The notes beneath the pieces were generated by a model, which was not told the origin of the DNA, ran no database searches, and saw only the letters and a program-made list of their open reading frames with translations. The position numbers were made by a program, and so were the translations under genes. Below are positions 1-11,404 of a DNA stretch of 64,000 bases, piece by piece (the first letter of the stretch is position 1; every line of letters begins with the position of its first letter). The stretch is from Ariolimax columbianus (Eukaryota > Mollusca > Gastropoda > Stylommatophora > Arionidae), in the NCBI GenBank assembly GCA_036924085.1, contig JAVGWX010000007.1, positions 70,324,535-70,388,534 on the forward strand, given 5' to 3'.

Positions 1-1420
1 ACGCCGATAGAGACCACAACCTTCTTCTTTCTTTTCACTTATCCTGTTTTGCCTTTCGGCGTTAGGTTTTGAAGAGATCCATAGAACGAGCCCGATTGTG
101 TGTGACATGCACCGTGTCATTCGACGCATCATATATTTCTGTAAGCCGTCTTTTTCATGGTCTACCTTGCTTTTAGCCTTGAATCCATTGTATCTAAACA
201 GCATTGTTTGTTGATGATGCTGTGTGTTGGTAGGCTTGTTGCGTGGCCAAACCATTTTACAAGGAGTTGCTGTCTTTTGATGTAGTCCAATATTGGTGTT
301 GTTTCCATTAGACTCCTGATGTCATCGTTTCTGATCATGTCTATCCATGTTACACACACTATTTTTCGTAGGCATCGTATTTATGTTGTTACGATATGTC
401 GTTTTTCATTTGATGTTAGTGTCCAGTTTTCGCATTGCCTTATTGCATCTTTGTTGGATTTCCAGCGTAATTCTTCCGTCTGCTGATAATGTGAACACCA
501 AGTATTTCAAATCTTTCGCATTTTTGATTTGCTGTTTTTCAAAGAAGATATTGATGTCCCCGGCTGTTCTACATATTATCATGATTTCAGACTGTCATGC
601 TGTATTCTTTACAAGTCGTATTTAGTTTATCAATATGTTGTTGCAATTGTATTTCTGAAGTTGCTATGACTGCTTGGTCGTAAGCGACAATAAGTTCGTT
701 TAAGAGTTCACCAATGTTGCTACCTTCATTTGGAATGGCTGTGTTACAAATGCGGTCTACATATGTAATGGACAGCAATGCGATTAACATAAATCCTTGT
801 CGTACTCCAGAACTGATATGAAATTTTACAGAGAGTCCGGTCATTGTTCGAACAGAGCACTGGCTATCAATGTAAGGACTTTTGCATAGGTTGGCATGGT
901 TTGGCTTCGTTCGTTCTCAATCTCCCGCAACCAAACCATAAAAGGGCTTAAGTATCAGAATGTAGTCCAGAGAACGGATTGCATTGTTTTGTAGTTTACA
1001 GCTTAACTTCGATTGTTGCACCTTCCGCTCCAACACATCCGACTTCAGCAATCATTTTTTGAGTAGCTGTTTAACATTTCCTCTTTGATCCCTTCTCCTT
1101 TGCCAGTCTGCCCTGCTGCAGCCTGTTATCCAGGATCACCGCGTGGAGGTGTAGAAGGGTCTTGGCAGCTCTGTTTCGCTGGCCCTGACGCTAGCAGTCA
1201 GCTATGGGTCGCTGACCACTGCAGCTCATGCGCTGCTCATCATCTTGATCCCTGCATAGGTTAATTAGGTGATCGTTTACTTCATAATGTGCCAATATTT
1301 TACATAGGTGATGTTTATCTACCCGATCAGAAGCTTTTTCTTGATCCACAATCGCAACATACAGTTTCAAATCCTATTCAATTGTTAGATTCCACAGCCG
1401 ATTAGCTGAAAGTTGAGTGC
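1..1420 (-). pseudogene. RTE-like LINE reverse transcriptase fossil, split by a SINE-like insertion
   Basis: Read on the minus strand, decayed reverse transcriptase motifs appear in order. A motif-A-like stretch (DQEKASDRVDK) lies at about 1265-1400. A motif-B-like stretch (SSGVRQG) lies at about 800. A YDQAV stretch near 680 stands where the catalytic YADD box is expected. The C-terminal LLVKWFGHA segment, typical of RTE-like LINE 3' ends, lies near 260. Stops and frameshifts are frequent and the catalytic aspartate pair is not intact. The reading is interrupted at 892-1252 by a family A element, after which the protein resumes. No endonuclease domain is seen. It is a dead, 5'-truncated copy. 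The family name rests on motif order and characteristic phrases, not on a search. Confidence 0.75.
892..1252 (-). mobile_element. Family A SINE-like element, full copy with 10-bp target duplication
   Basis: This is a 361-bp dispersed repeat seen at least seven times in the window. On the minus strand it begins GGATCAAGATGATGAGCAGC and ends near GATTGAGAACGAACG. The 10-mer TGCATAGGTT stands immediately on both sides (882-891 and 1253-1262), and the interrupted LINE reading resumes across it, so this is a real insertion. No pol III box A or box B is recognisable at the 5' end, so tRNA ancestry is not supported. It has no coding capacity. Confidence 0.85.
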
Positions 1421-1847
1421 AAGCGAAGCAATATTTTCTCATCGTTCCGATTTTGGCTATCATCGGTAATTTTGGTTGCACCCTACGGTAGCAACAGTGA
1501 ACAACTTTTCACCAATAAACCAAACAACATTTGCCATGTGCCTTAAATATATGTTTAACAACAATCGCGATCGTTGTAGACTGTCCGCTTTGTCAGCCAA
1601 CGTTAGTTCAGTTGAATTTCGTTTTTTGAAACATTTCAGTTTCCTTTCTTGATAATTTCTCGAATTGATGACTATGAAATATTTAAATCTCTTGACATTT
1701 CCCACTTGATGTTGCGAGTTTGAACCAAAGTTTGATAGGTAACAACTGCTAATGTGTGAATTTTCATAAGATTTCGTCAACTAATGATCATTTTAAAATG
1801 GTTATATATTGACTATCTTCTGTCCTACTAACCTGTACATACATATT
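1421..1847. other. No recognisable feature
   Basis: AT-rich sequence between the LINE fossil and the family B copy. Its short open frames have no recognisable motif. Confidence 0.5.
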
Positions 1848-2421
1848 TTGTTGTTTCGAATGCCCACAATAAGTAGGTTTACCTTTTTGTTTGCCCCGAA
1901 AAGGACGTTAAGTGGCGCGTTGCAGTAGCTTTCCTCATTTTCCGATCGTGATGATGAAGGTGGAACGGGGTCCTCCAGACGGTTGTGCTACGTTTGACTT
2001 TATCTGCGTGTCACTCACTACTACGTGATCACGTTGATCCCTCTCTCCGTTAGTCAGCTGGCCATGAAAACAGCCCGTTTCCAGGGAGGTTAACGAGGAA
2101 GCCGGTGTGAGAGTCTTAGCCAGTATATTTTGCCTGACCCGGACTAACATGTCTGATCAGTATGTTGTACCTAGTACTGACTAACATGTCTGTTCAGTAT
2201 GTTGTACCTAGTACTGACTAACATGTCTGTTCAGTATGTTGTACCTAAACCTGACTAACATGTCTGATCAGTATGTTGTACCTAACCCTGACTAACATGT
2301 CTGATCAGTATGGTGTACCTAACCCAGACTAACATGTGTGGTCAGTATGTTGTACCTAACCCGGACTAACATGTCTGATCAGTATGTTGTACCTGACAAG
2401 ACGTTATTCTTCCTCCTTGTA
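1848..2421 (-). mobile_element. Family B SINE-like element with internal 37-bp minisatellite
   Basis: This is a copy of a second dispersed family. On the minus strand it starts near AAGGAGGAAGAATAACGTCT. It then carries about seven tandem copies of a roughly 37-bp unit (about 2140-2398) containing the core CTGATCAGACATGTTAGTC. A conserved body follows, and it ends at a CAA-rich tail next to CCCACAATAAGTAGG. Related copies lie at 14285-14726, 22350-22960, 24743-25015, 27815-28020 and 32495-32610. It is non-coding. Confidence 0.8.
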
Positions 2422-3470
2422 CGTAAACGTGTATTTACGTTTTAATTTTTTTCGTCTCACAGACTTTATTATGTTTTCTAGATGAGCTTTCACACTACCT
2501 AGTGAAAACACTACAATAACTGATGTAACAATTTAGTTATGAAATAATTCAGAAGCAAAAGTCTAGCTTTTCTTTGTCTTATTGCCTGGATCCTTGTTCT
2601 GCAATGCTAATCGTAATAAGAGCTATGGAGTACATGATTCTTCTGTTTATAACAGTAATCAGTACACGGAAGTCAGAGTGGTGTAGTGTGTAGCTAGCGC
2701 AAGCTGTGAGGTGCTGTATTGAAATGTAGGTTCAACTTTCATCATTTGTTGCTTTTTCTAAGTTATTCAAAGAAGAGCGCGCAGAAAAATAATAATGTGT
2801 TGGACATTGAAGAAAATGTACAAACTGACGGGGTCACAGGTTGCTATGGGTTAAATGGGGAGGGGGAGAAGCTTGCAAGTCAATGAATACGTCACCTGAT
2901 TGTGTTGCTGGCTTTGGCACATAAAAATATAAATTGGTGGCGACCAACAGGCTGCAGACGTAGATTCCGCGGGGAGCTAGATGAAGCATTAGGACGATAT
3001 GTAACAATTATGCGAGCAGCACTTCACGCTGAGACAAGAGGCATATCCTTAATTCTGCCAGAATATAATTTTATAACAGATACGCGCATTCCATTAAAAA
3101 TTACCTTAATACTATTCATTTTTAGTAATTAGCAATAATTCGAGTATAAGTAAATCATTCAAAATTGCATTGTCAGACCTCCAGCAGTGCTAAATCGATT
3201 CCCTGCTTTTAGATCTTAACCGTAAGCATTAGTTGTTACCCTGTAGGGCAAAGTAATATGGCTTCAATATTTGAGTGGTTCTCACGCTTACAACGGAAGA
3301 GACCGCCATTGTAAGTGTCTGAGGATGAATTCTCAAAGTGCTATATACGTTTTGTTTGTTCATTTTAATGTTGTTGTTTGCTGTTGTTCGTTGTTGTTTA
3401 TTGTTGTTTGTTGCTATTTGATGTGTGTTAGCTGTTGTTGGTATTGTTGTAAAAGCAGGAGCTGGTATCG
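2422..3470. other. Intergenic, no gene supported
   Basis: Mixed-composition sequence. A weak tRNA-like stretch near 2665-2740 may be an old SINE head, but its boxes are poor. The open frames at 2902-3132 and 3271-3474 are short and resemble nothing known to me. Confidence 0.4.
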
Positions 3471-3559
3471 ATAAGGAAGTCTAATGGTGCTTCGATCATT
3501 ATTCTGGCAACTCCTGCGACGTCGCTGATCTCAGGCTGTATCTGCTCATGCTGGTTCCC

Positions 3560-3890
3560 TGGATCAATTAGTAAATGGAGGAGAGGGGGGGGGGGGACCT
3601 GCTGCACAGGCAACAGCTTGTTCTCTATAGAAAGTTGCCCAAGCTTATGATCTGGAGAGGCCTTCCAGTTTCCCATTGCGGTGTTAACACAACACGTGCA
3701 TCAGCTGTTAAACTGGAATGTTGGAATGTCCATACTATGCAGTCTGGACTATCTGATAACCTGCATGATATAAGCGATGCCAAAAAGACACGAATAATTA
3801 AGGACGAACTGAAAAGAATGGATGTGGGCATTGTAGCACTTTCAGAAACTCGGTTAGCGGGCTTTGGCTCAGTAAGTGAGTTGTTTTTTT
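3560..3890 (+). pseudogene. LINE apurinic-endonuclease domain fragment
   Basis: Frame +2 (3575-3898) contains VKLECWNVHTMQSG followed by KMDVGIVALSETRL-type residues (seen here as RMDVGIVALSETRLAGFG). These are the first two conserved blocks of the endonuclease of RTE-like LINEs: an asparagine in CWNVHT and the glutamate of SETRL. The reading then runs into GTT-rich simple sequence, so the later endonuclease blocks (GDFN, SDH) and the reverse transcriptase are missing. It is a 5' fragment on the opposite strand to the neighbouring fossil. Confidence 0.7.
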
Positions 3891-4140
3891 ATGTTTGATT
3901 GTTGTTGTTTTACGTTTGTGAGGTGTTGTTTATTGTTGTTTTATGTTTGTTAGTTGCTTTTGTATGTTTATTAATTGTTGTTTTATGTTGTTTTATGTTT
4001 TTTAGTTAATTTTTTGATATTGTTCTGTTTGTTAGTTGTTGTTTGTTAGTTGTTGTTTGTTTGTTAGCAGTTGTTTGTTGTTGTTGTATGTTTGTTAGTT
4101 GTTGTTTTATGTTTGTTAGCAGTTGTTTGTTGTTGTTGGA
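3890..4140. repeat. GTT-rich simple sequence
   Basis: Irregular array of GTTGTTTTATGTTTGTTAGT-like units on the plus strand. It begins where the endonuclease fragment ends. Confidence 0.8.
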
Positions 4141-4194
4141 AGTCCTCACCAATGACACATTTGTTTTCTAGTAGCTGGTTGTAGAATCTTTTAT

Positions 4195-4390
4195 AATATT
4201 ACAGGGCGTACTGACCAAAGTGGATGTAGGTCCTCCTCACTGAGGTGCAATGCAAGACTTCTCATAAGCTTCACGACTCCGGGGATCACTGGGATAATCC
4301 CCTCTTCCCTTACTACTGAACTACAGTCTGTTTCCAAGTGCACAGCGTGGGCTGCGGGAGTGGTTTTGATCAGCATGGCGGACCTGAACC
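4195..4390. repeat. Dispersed repeat fragment, shared with 17880-18050
   Basis: Shares GTGCAATGC, a following GACT.CTCA motif, GATGATAGTGGCGATCCCC-like text and GTTTTGATCAG-like ends with 17880-18050. Class unknown. Confidence 0.45.
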
Positions 4391-4842
4391 CTACTCGTCA
4401 GTTAATTAAACATTAAACAACTTTAATAAAGCAATCGAGTTTGTGAAGACATGATCTAACAGCATGCTCTTCTCATCGAATTGCATTTTTTAGGACAGAA
4501 GTGCTAGCGAATGCGGTTGCATTTATTATCCTTACCAGCAACAGCGTAATCACCATCGTTGTCCGTTAAACAAAACAACAAACTAAGAGTCACAGCACAC
4601 ACATCAAGAAATCACAATACTGTAATAAAACAGGGCCCCTAAAACTTTTCGCTGATTTTGAAATTATTTTTCGATTAGTCATAAGCTAATATTTTGATGT
4701 CAGAAAGACAATTGATAACAAACGGAGAGTCATAACTGCAAATATCATATCAATACCTTTTACAGAAAGGCTGCTGTGTATAGTTTACTATTATTCCTGT
4801 CTTGAGTATACCACTCTTTCACCCATTCACCGATCTCTGTCG

Positions 4843-4935
<93 letters not shown>

Positions 4936-4950
4936 ATGTATATATATATA

Positions 4951-5035
<85 letters not shown>
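4843..5035. repeat. (TA)n and (TG)n microsatellite
   Basis: About 190 bp of almost pure TA dinucleotide with a short TG interruption near 4920. Open frames over it encode only Tyr-Ile repeats and are not genes. Confidence 0.95.
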
Positions 5036-7260
5036 AAAGGCAATAGTAACCAATGTTGGGAACATTTAAGAGCTGACGACACAAATATGTCTAACGTTGA
5101 GGACGATCATCGAAATACGAGAACCAAAATCAATCACACTATTCGCGGTGTACGGAAAGGGACTGGGCGCCTATAAGTCAGCCTGCAGCACAGTGACATT
5201 GGATCTGCCGAACAAAGATAATGTAACAAAACTAAAATGACGAGAAGCGAAATTAAACGGTTCAAATAGTTGAAGATACGAGAACACCTACCACCCGTTG
5301 ATAAGATTGAAGACGCGACAATCATTCAATCGCCGTACGCCTACGTGTGATTACCCCTTTCTATGTGGCAGAAATGGTAGAAAATTGACAGCGAGAACAT
5401 CATTTTATAAACTGCACGTCGAGTTTCGATTTATCGACGTTGTTTTTTTGTCGAAACTCACCCATGCATGATTTCTCGTGACATTCAAATAGCCCGATTT
5501 GCTGCTGTCGACACAGCGTGAAAGTCATAGTTAAGCCTAGGATACCAAGAGCAGGAAGCATGCGGAGAGCGACGCTGTGTGGTCGATCTGAAAGTTAGCT
5601 TAATGACAGGACACATTGCTCGCAAAGATGGTTCCACGGATGAACTATTACAGTCGTAGCATTTTGCTGTTGTTGTTGCTGATGGAAGCTTCTCCGACTG
5701 AGTTCTTCACTGTTGGCGATGATTCTTTAGTAGCAGATTACATTCACTCTAATTGTATTTCTAGATTTGCTGAAGAAGACGAATCAGAGACCTGGCTGAA
5801 GTAAATGTGAATCTTATCTATAGGGTCAGCACTATAGGGATCGAAGTTTGAGTCCAAATGAGGGTGATTATTTTCTTGTAATGCCTCTAAGGATCTAGCT
5901 CTCTACGAATCTATGAAATGAAAATACCGATGGATTTAATTAAGTTATATTTAGTAGAATCGATATCGCCCAATTCTGCCTGACTGGAAGTCATATATGC
6001 CTAGTCTCTTCCAGGAAATGAAGAAGGTCTTGGCACGGATAGTGACTAGTTGTACTCCCACCTGCTTAGTTTTCTCAGGATTGCAACCTCCTGAGCTTTG
6101 TAGATTTGTGAGTAAGAGTGTTAGTATCTAGCAAACGTCATTGGTGGATGTAAACGACATTAAAATGAGGGCACAACGGGAACTTACTCTACACGCCATA
6201 TCGAGACAGTCTATCTTAAGACAGCGCTTTAACAGTGATATAGTTAACATATTTTTACATCAGGGAGAAAGCAAGAGCAACCAAAAATTAATAGAGGCAG
6301 CGGGAAAGAATAACAATGAATAAGCAGCCTACTAATGTGCATTGAATATATGAAGAAGCAGAAATAATATACAGCACAAGGAATTGGAAGGGATAAAACG
6401 GTATTGGTCATTGTCACCAGTTAGCTTAAGACGAAGACGAAGCAGGGTGGAGATTCAAATGTTTCCTCCCGTACTACAAAAACCCATGTTTGATCCATCG
6501 GTAAACAATCAGCAAACACAAACGTGTTGAACAGGAATGGGATTTGTTCTCCCCCTATTTTATTACATAAGACTACAGAGGTTGTTATAACCAGCAGAGA
6601 TGGACGATAACTACAACTTTATTCCACAATGGGTTCATCCCTTATTCCTTCTTGTATTCCCTGTATACTATCAAAGTTTCGAAATGTGTTTTTAAATATA
6701 TCTATAATTTCAGTAAAAAAATGACAAACAAATCTCGCTATCAACATATTGTAGACTACATTGTTTTGACGAGAAAATATTGTCCATCTGAGCATAACAG
6801 TCAATATTCACTTTTCTTCATCTAACTCTTACATTAAACCTGAGTCTGAGTGATACAAATATGTTTCCCATTTATTGACCATATTTTTGATGTACTTCTG
6901 CACTTCTTGATCGTATACCCTGCTATTGTTTTCAAATGATTTGCCCATATTGGTGTGCTGTCCTCGCCACTCCTTCATGATTACACACGAGATCATTCTG
7001 ACAAGAATTATTATATTTTATTAACGATTTGATATATATCTCAAGCTGAAAATGGACATTAGAAAATGGATCATACAACCGGCTTGATCGCTTCTCCCCG
7101 CTAAGAGACGTTCATGGTTGAAAGTGCTGACGACAGCGCACAAACTATGTAGCTCTCGGAGCGGCATCGATATTTTCCTCTGATTTCTTCAGGTCCCTAT
7201 TTAATGATGGGTTAAATGGGAAACGCCGTATTGCCATGAAAAAACGTGTCTAGTTTGACA
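5036..7260. other. Intergenic, no gene supported
   Basis: About 2.2 kb without a recognisable domain. A short inverted repeat (GAGTTTCGA and TCGAAACTC, about 5422-5460) could form a stem-loop. The 62-aa frame at 5616-5804 starts like a signal peptide but is not supported further. Confidence 0.4.
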
Positions 7261-7261
7261 G

Positions 7262-7350
7262 AACCAAACGAGACGCGATTTGAACCTGGTACGCTGGGTT
7301 TGTAAACCTAGCTCACACTCCCTGCCCACACGCCGCCCATTTTGTTACAA
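7262..7350 (-). mobile_element. tRNA-derived SINE head, remnant
   Basis: On the minus strand there is a box-A-like TGGGCAGGGAG and a good box B (GGTTCAAATC) about 40 bp apart, as in a tRNA-type pol III promoter. The acceptor ends do not pair convincingly, so this is not a tRNA gene. Confidence 0.4.
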
Positions 7351-8064
7351 GCGTTCCGAAAGTGGACTTCATTTCTCCTATTTAAAAAAAAAAACTTCCC
7401 CATAACCTAGAGAGCTGACATTCTGTTCACATCCTCATCTAGAACGACATGTTAATCTAACAATTTGGCGGCGATTATTTCACAAATAACAGAACAATCA
7501 AAAACACAATTTCACCCAAGAAACACGAATTTTAAAAATAAAATTACGTTTCCAGGGACACTAAGGGGGAAAATTCCTATAGGGTTCCTCAAAGCAGATT
7601 GTTCCCCCTTTTAAAAACCCACCTTAGTAAACATAAAAGCTTGTACCGAAAAAAAGAAAATAATATTTCCTAGTTTCATACTGATTCTTTGTTGAACCCG
7701 TTTCGTTATTTTCGGTTAATGCTGTTCGCATTTGACGTGTCCTTGATAAAGGACGATGTAGATAGCCTTGTTAAACATATATTCCAGCTTTCCCACCAAA
7801 ACCACGTTTTAACCTTGTTAGTGTTTCATATAGATCTGGTTTTCAAACACAGTATGCCGGCCAGATTATTTGAATTGTGCAGCGCAAGTGCTGGGAAGTA
7901 TTCTACCCTTGCAGGGATTCTGCTTTTCTTTCTCTTGTTGTCTTCTCAATTTCTACCGAGTTGTAGTCCAGTGTCGTTGTATGAATTTTTCTTTCGCCTC
8001 TTTCATTGCCCAAGTGACGGTTTTTTGAATCTCTTGCAGGGATTGACATGTCTACAAAGTATTT

Positions 8065-8170
8065 ACATCCAGCTGTGGTACCGGGGTTGAACAGAAGTGG
8101 GTCAGTATAACTTTCAAAGCATGCCGTAACAGTCGACTAAGGAGGGTTGCACATGGGGCTAGCACTCTTT
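8065..8170 (+). repeat. Family D dispersed repeat fragment
   Basis: Contains TACCGGGGTTGAAC followed by GCATGCCGTAACAGTCGACTAA. The same two blocks, in the same order and spacing, recur at 26300-26385 (minus) and 28765-28870 (plus). The second block alone recurs at 17554-17577, 17752-17776 and 59925-59950 (minus). Confidence 0.6.
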
Positions 8171-8329
8171 TCATGTCAAACAATTGCTACTGAAACTATC
8201 ACTGCAAATGTTGATATAGAATTGATTCCTAAAAAGGGCAGCTGTAGTGGTGATCCTATGCTCCACCTTGAACGGTATGATTAACTATCATTCCCTCTTC
8301 TGTTGATGCTGTGCGCTTCAAGCTTTCAA

Positions 8330-9222
8330 GTTTCTCTTGCTCTCACTATCGCTTATTATCTGCCTCTCTTTCTCACACTCCCTCACTCTAGTTCTCTCTC
8401 TCACTCTCTCGCCCTTTATTTCACACTCTCTCTTTCTCTATCACTCTTTCTCTCACTTTCGCATCTCTCACAGTCTCTCACTCTCTTTCACCATCTCACT
8501 CTCTCTCACTCTCTCTCTCTCTCACTATCTCTCACTCCCTTTCTTACTCTCACTCTCTCTGTCCCTCTCTCACTGTCTCTCATTTTCTCTCTCTCTTTCA
8601 TTTTCTCTCTCTCTTTCATTTTCTCTCTCTCTTTCATTTTCTCTCTCTCTCCCACTCTCACTCTCGTTCACTCAATCATTCTCTCATTATCTCATTCTCT
8701 CTCTCAATCTCTCTCTCATTTTCTCTCTCTCTTTCATTTTCTCTCTCTCTTTCATTTTCTCTCTCTCTCCCACTCTCACTCTCATTCACTCAATCATTCT
8801 CTCATTATCTCATTCTCTCTCTCAATCTCTCTCTCATTTACTCTCGCTCTCTCTTCGTGACTCTTTCTCTCTCCCTTTTTTACTCTCTCTCACTCTCAAT
8901 CAGCCTGTCACTTTTTCCCCTGACCGTCTCCCTCTTTCACTATCTCACTCACTCTCATTCACTCTCTCTCACTCTCTCTTTGACTCTTTATCTCTCTCTC
9001 TCTAATTCTGTATTATTCTCGCTCTCTCACTCTTTCCCTCACTCTTTTTCTCTCACTCTCTCTCTCAGTCTTTCTCTCTCACTCTCTCTCCCTCAGTCTT
9101 TCTCTCTCACTTTCTCTCATTCTCTCTCAGTTTTCCACTTTCTCTCTCTCACTCTTTCTCTCATTCTCTATTATCCCCCCACTTTCTCTCTCTCACCCTT
9201 CCCCTCACTCCGTATCTCTCTC

Positions 9223-9255
<33 letters not shown>

Positions 9256-9550
9256 TTATTCTCTCACTTTCTCTCTCATTCTCACTTTCCTTCACTATGT
9301 TTCTCTCTTTCATGCTCTTTCAGTGTCTCACTTTCTCTCTCACTCTCCCTCTCTCGTCACTAATTCCCGCTCACTCTCTCTTTTCTCTCTCAGTGTCTCA
9401 CTTTCACTCTCTCCTTCTTACTCTCCCTCTCACTCCCTCTCAATCTCTAACTTTCTCTCACTCCCTCTCTCTTTTTCACACTTTCTATCACTCACTCTTT
9501 CCTACTCTCTCGCTCTCACTCACACACCCTATCTTTCTCTCTCACCAAAA
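8330..9550. repeat. 1.2-kb polypyrimidine tract, (ACTCTC)n-like
   Basis: The plus strand is almost entirely C and T with periodic A, built from CTCTCTCACTCTCTTTC-like words. Long open frames across it (185, 222 and 168 aa) are Ser/Leu-rich artefacts of the composition. A strand bias of this length can form triplex (H-DNA) structures. Confidence 0.95.
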
Positions 9551-9904
9551 TGCTATACCCACACCCAAAAAGTCAAATTAAAAAAAACCACTATTTCTTT
9601 CTGTTACCAAATCTTCAAAGCGACGCCAGGTAGAAATCATAACTCTGCACTCACCAGGCGACCTTACCTGGGATGGAAGTTCCTCGCATCGCTCACCTGC
9701 CAGGCATTGACAAGAGGGCGCGCTTTCCACCTGTTCGAGAGATGACCTTAATTGACATGAGCTGATCTGCTTGATAGCTGTGCTCGCCCTGCCTGGCGAA
9801 CACAGCCGTTTGATAGTAATCAGAGAACAAAAAGATATTGAGGAGCCTGCATGCACGCCTGATTAGCGTTACACGTTTATCAATCTGCTCGCAAGCCTCT
9901 CTTC

Positions 9905-10235
9905 TTTCGTCAAGACTACGATTTTCTTTCTCTTTCTCATTCTCTTTCACTTTCACTTCCGCTTTTCTCGCCCTCTCATCTCTACAAAACTATGAGCATT
10001 TGCGTGAGCTTTCTTTAAATTACTATTATCTCTCTTTCCCCCGCAGTCTTTCTCTCTTTTTCTCTCTCTCAATTTTTCTACCTCTTTCTCTCTCTCCCCC
10101 GCCACTATCTCTCTCCCCTATTTCTATCTTTCTCTTTCTCTCTCTCTATCTTTCTCTCTCTCTTCGGTTTCTATCTTTCTCTCTCTCTCTCTTTCTCTCT
10201 CTCTCTTTCACACACACTCTATCTCTGTCTCCCAA
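9905..10235. repeat. Second polypyrimidine tract
   Basis: Another CTTTCTCTCTC-rich stretch on the same strand, separated from the first by about 360 bp of ordinary sequence. Confidence 0.9.
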
Positions 10236-10384
10236 TTTTAGTTATTTCTACTAAAATGATGTTCACTTTTTTTCTCTTATTAAATACCACTGAGTACTCA
10301 TTGGCGCAGGAAAATTTAATATATTTGAACTGCTTAAGATAACAGAATACAAATAGCGTGACATAAGTCTGGAAACCTAAAGCT

Positions 10385-11352
10385 GTGCCAAAATTACAGA
10401 ACAATAAGCCTCATCAGCCACTCTAGCAAGGTCATGCTTAGATTAATCATCGACCGATTGAAACCCCAAGCAGAGAACATCATTGCCGAGGAGCAAGCAG
10501 GATTTTGACAGCGAAGAATCACTACAGAACAGATATTTAATTTAATTCTGCTAAGGGAGAAATATCTAGAACAGCAGCAAACACTGTATCATGTGTTTGT
10601 GGATTTTAAGAAGGCGTTTGATAGGGTATGGCATAAAGTGCTTTGGGCAACCATGAGGATGTGTAATATCAACGGAATTATTATAACGGTCCTTGAACAC
10701 CTGTATGACAAGGCGTCTAGCGCAGTTCTTTTAAATATCGTGGGTCGATTGTCAGTGATGAAGGATCAAAATGTGAGGTGTTGGCCAGAATAGAACAGAC
10801 AATAGCGGCGCTTGCACGGCTTAACAAAATCTGGCAAGATAAACGGTTAGCACTATGCACGAAAATCTGATTAATGCGTACACTGGTCCTGTCAATATTC
10901 CTCTATGCGTGTGAGACATGGACAGTTACAGCTGACCTTTAACGAAGGATACAGGCCTTGGAGATGAGATGTTTCCGAAAACTTATAAACGTCACGTACA
11001 AAGATCGAGTTACAAATGAGGAAATACGAGATAGAATTACAACAGCAATAGGGCCTTTCGAAGACCTCTTGGCAACTGTCAAAAGAAGGAAACTCACTTG
11101 GTACGGTCACATATCGAGATCAAATGGTCTTGCAAATACAATCCTCCACGGAAAGGTGCATGGCAGACGACGAAGAGGTCGGCCCAAACAGAGATGGGAG
11201 GACAACATAAAAGAATGGACCAGTCTCCGACCAGAAGAGTCACAGGCAGCGGCATCTGACAGAGAAGGGTGGCGTGGGGATGTGAGGATGTCTTCATGTG
11301 TGCCCCAACGACCTCACCGGTTACGGGATGACCTGACCTGACCTGACCTGAC
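10385..11352 (+). pseudogene. LINE reverse transcriptase fossil with 3' end
   Basis: The plus strand reads IIAEEQAGF, then VFVDFKKAFDRVWHKVLW (motif A) at about 10590-10660. After a deletion, the C-terminal segment (10958-11341) reads RRKLTWYGHISRSNGLANTI and GRRRRGRPKQRWEDNIKEW, the usual 3' end of RTE-like LINE proteins. The segment that should carry the YADD catalytic box is missing or unreadable between 10760 and 10950. The copy ends in tandem GACCTG/ACCTG pentamers at 11331-11352, a plausible LINE 3' tail. Not functional. Confidence 0.8.
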
Positions 11353-11404
11353 AATGTCAAAAACAGATACAGGCAATTCTTGATATTACCTTATGATGTT
11401 GCAA

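Noticed and set aside
5616..5804. 62-aa secreted-like peptide
   Set aside because: Signal-peptide-like start only. No conserved cysteine pattern, no splice context and no second copy, so not reported as a gene.
7689..8090. 133-aa plus-strand frame, or a decayed minus-strand protein
   Set aside because: The plus frame is hydrophobic without a recognisable domain. The minus strand has a suggestive LGNERGERK-like stretch, but I cannot tie it to a family.
8303..9745. Ser/Leu-rich frames of 140-222 aa
   Set aside because: Translation of a CT-repeat tract in overlapping frames.
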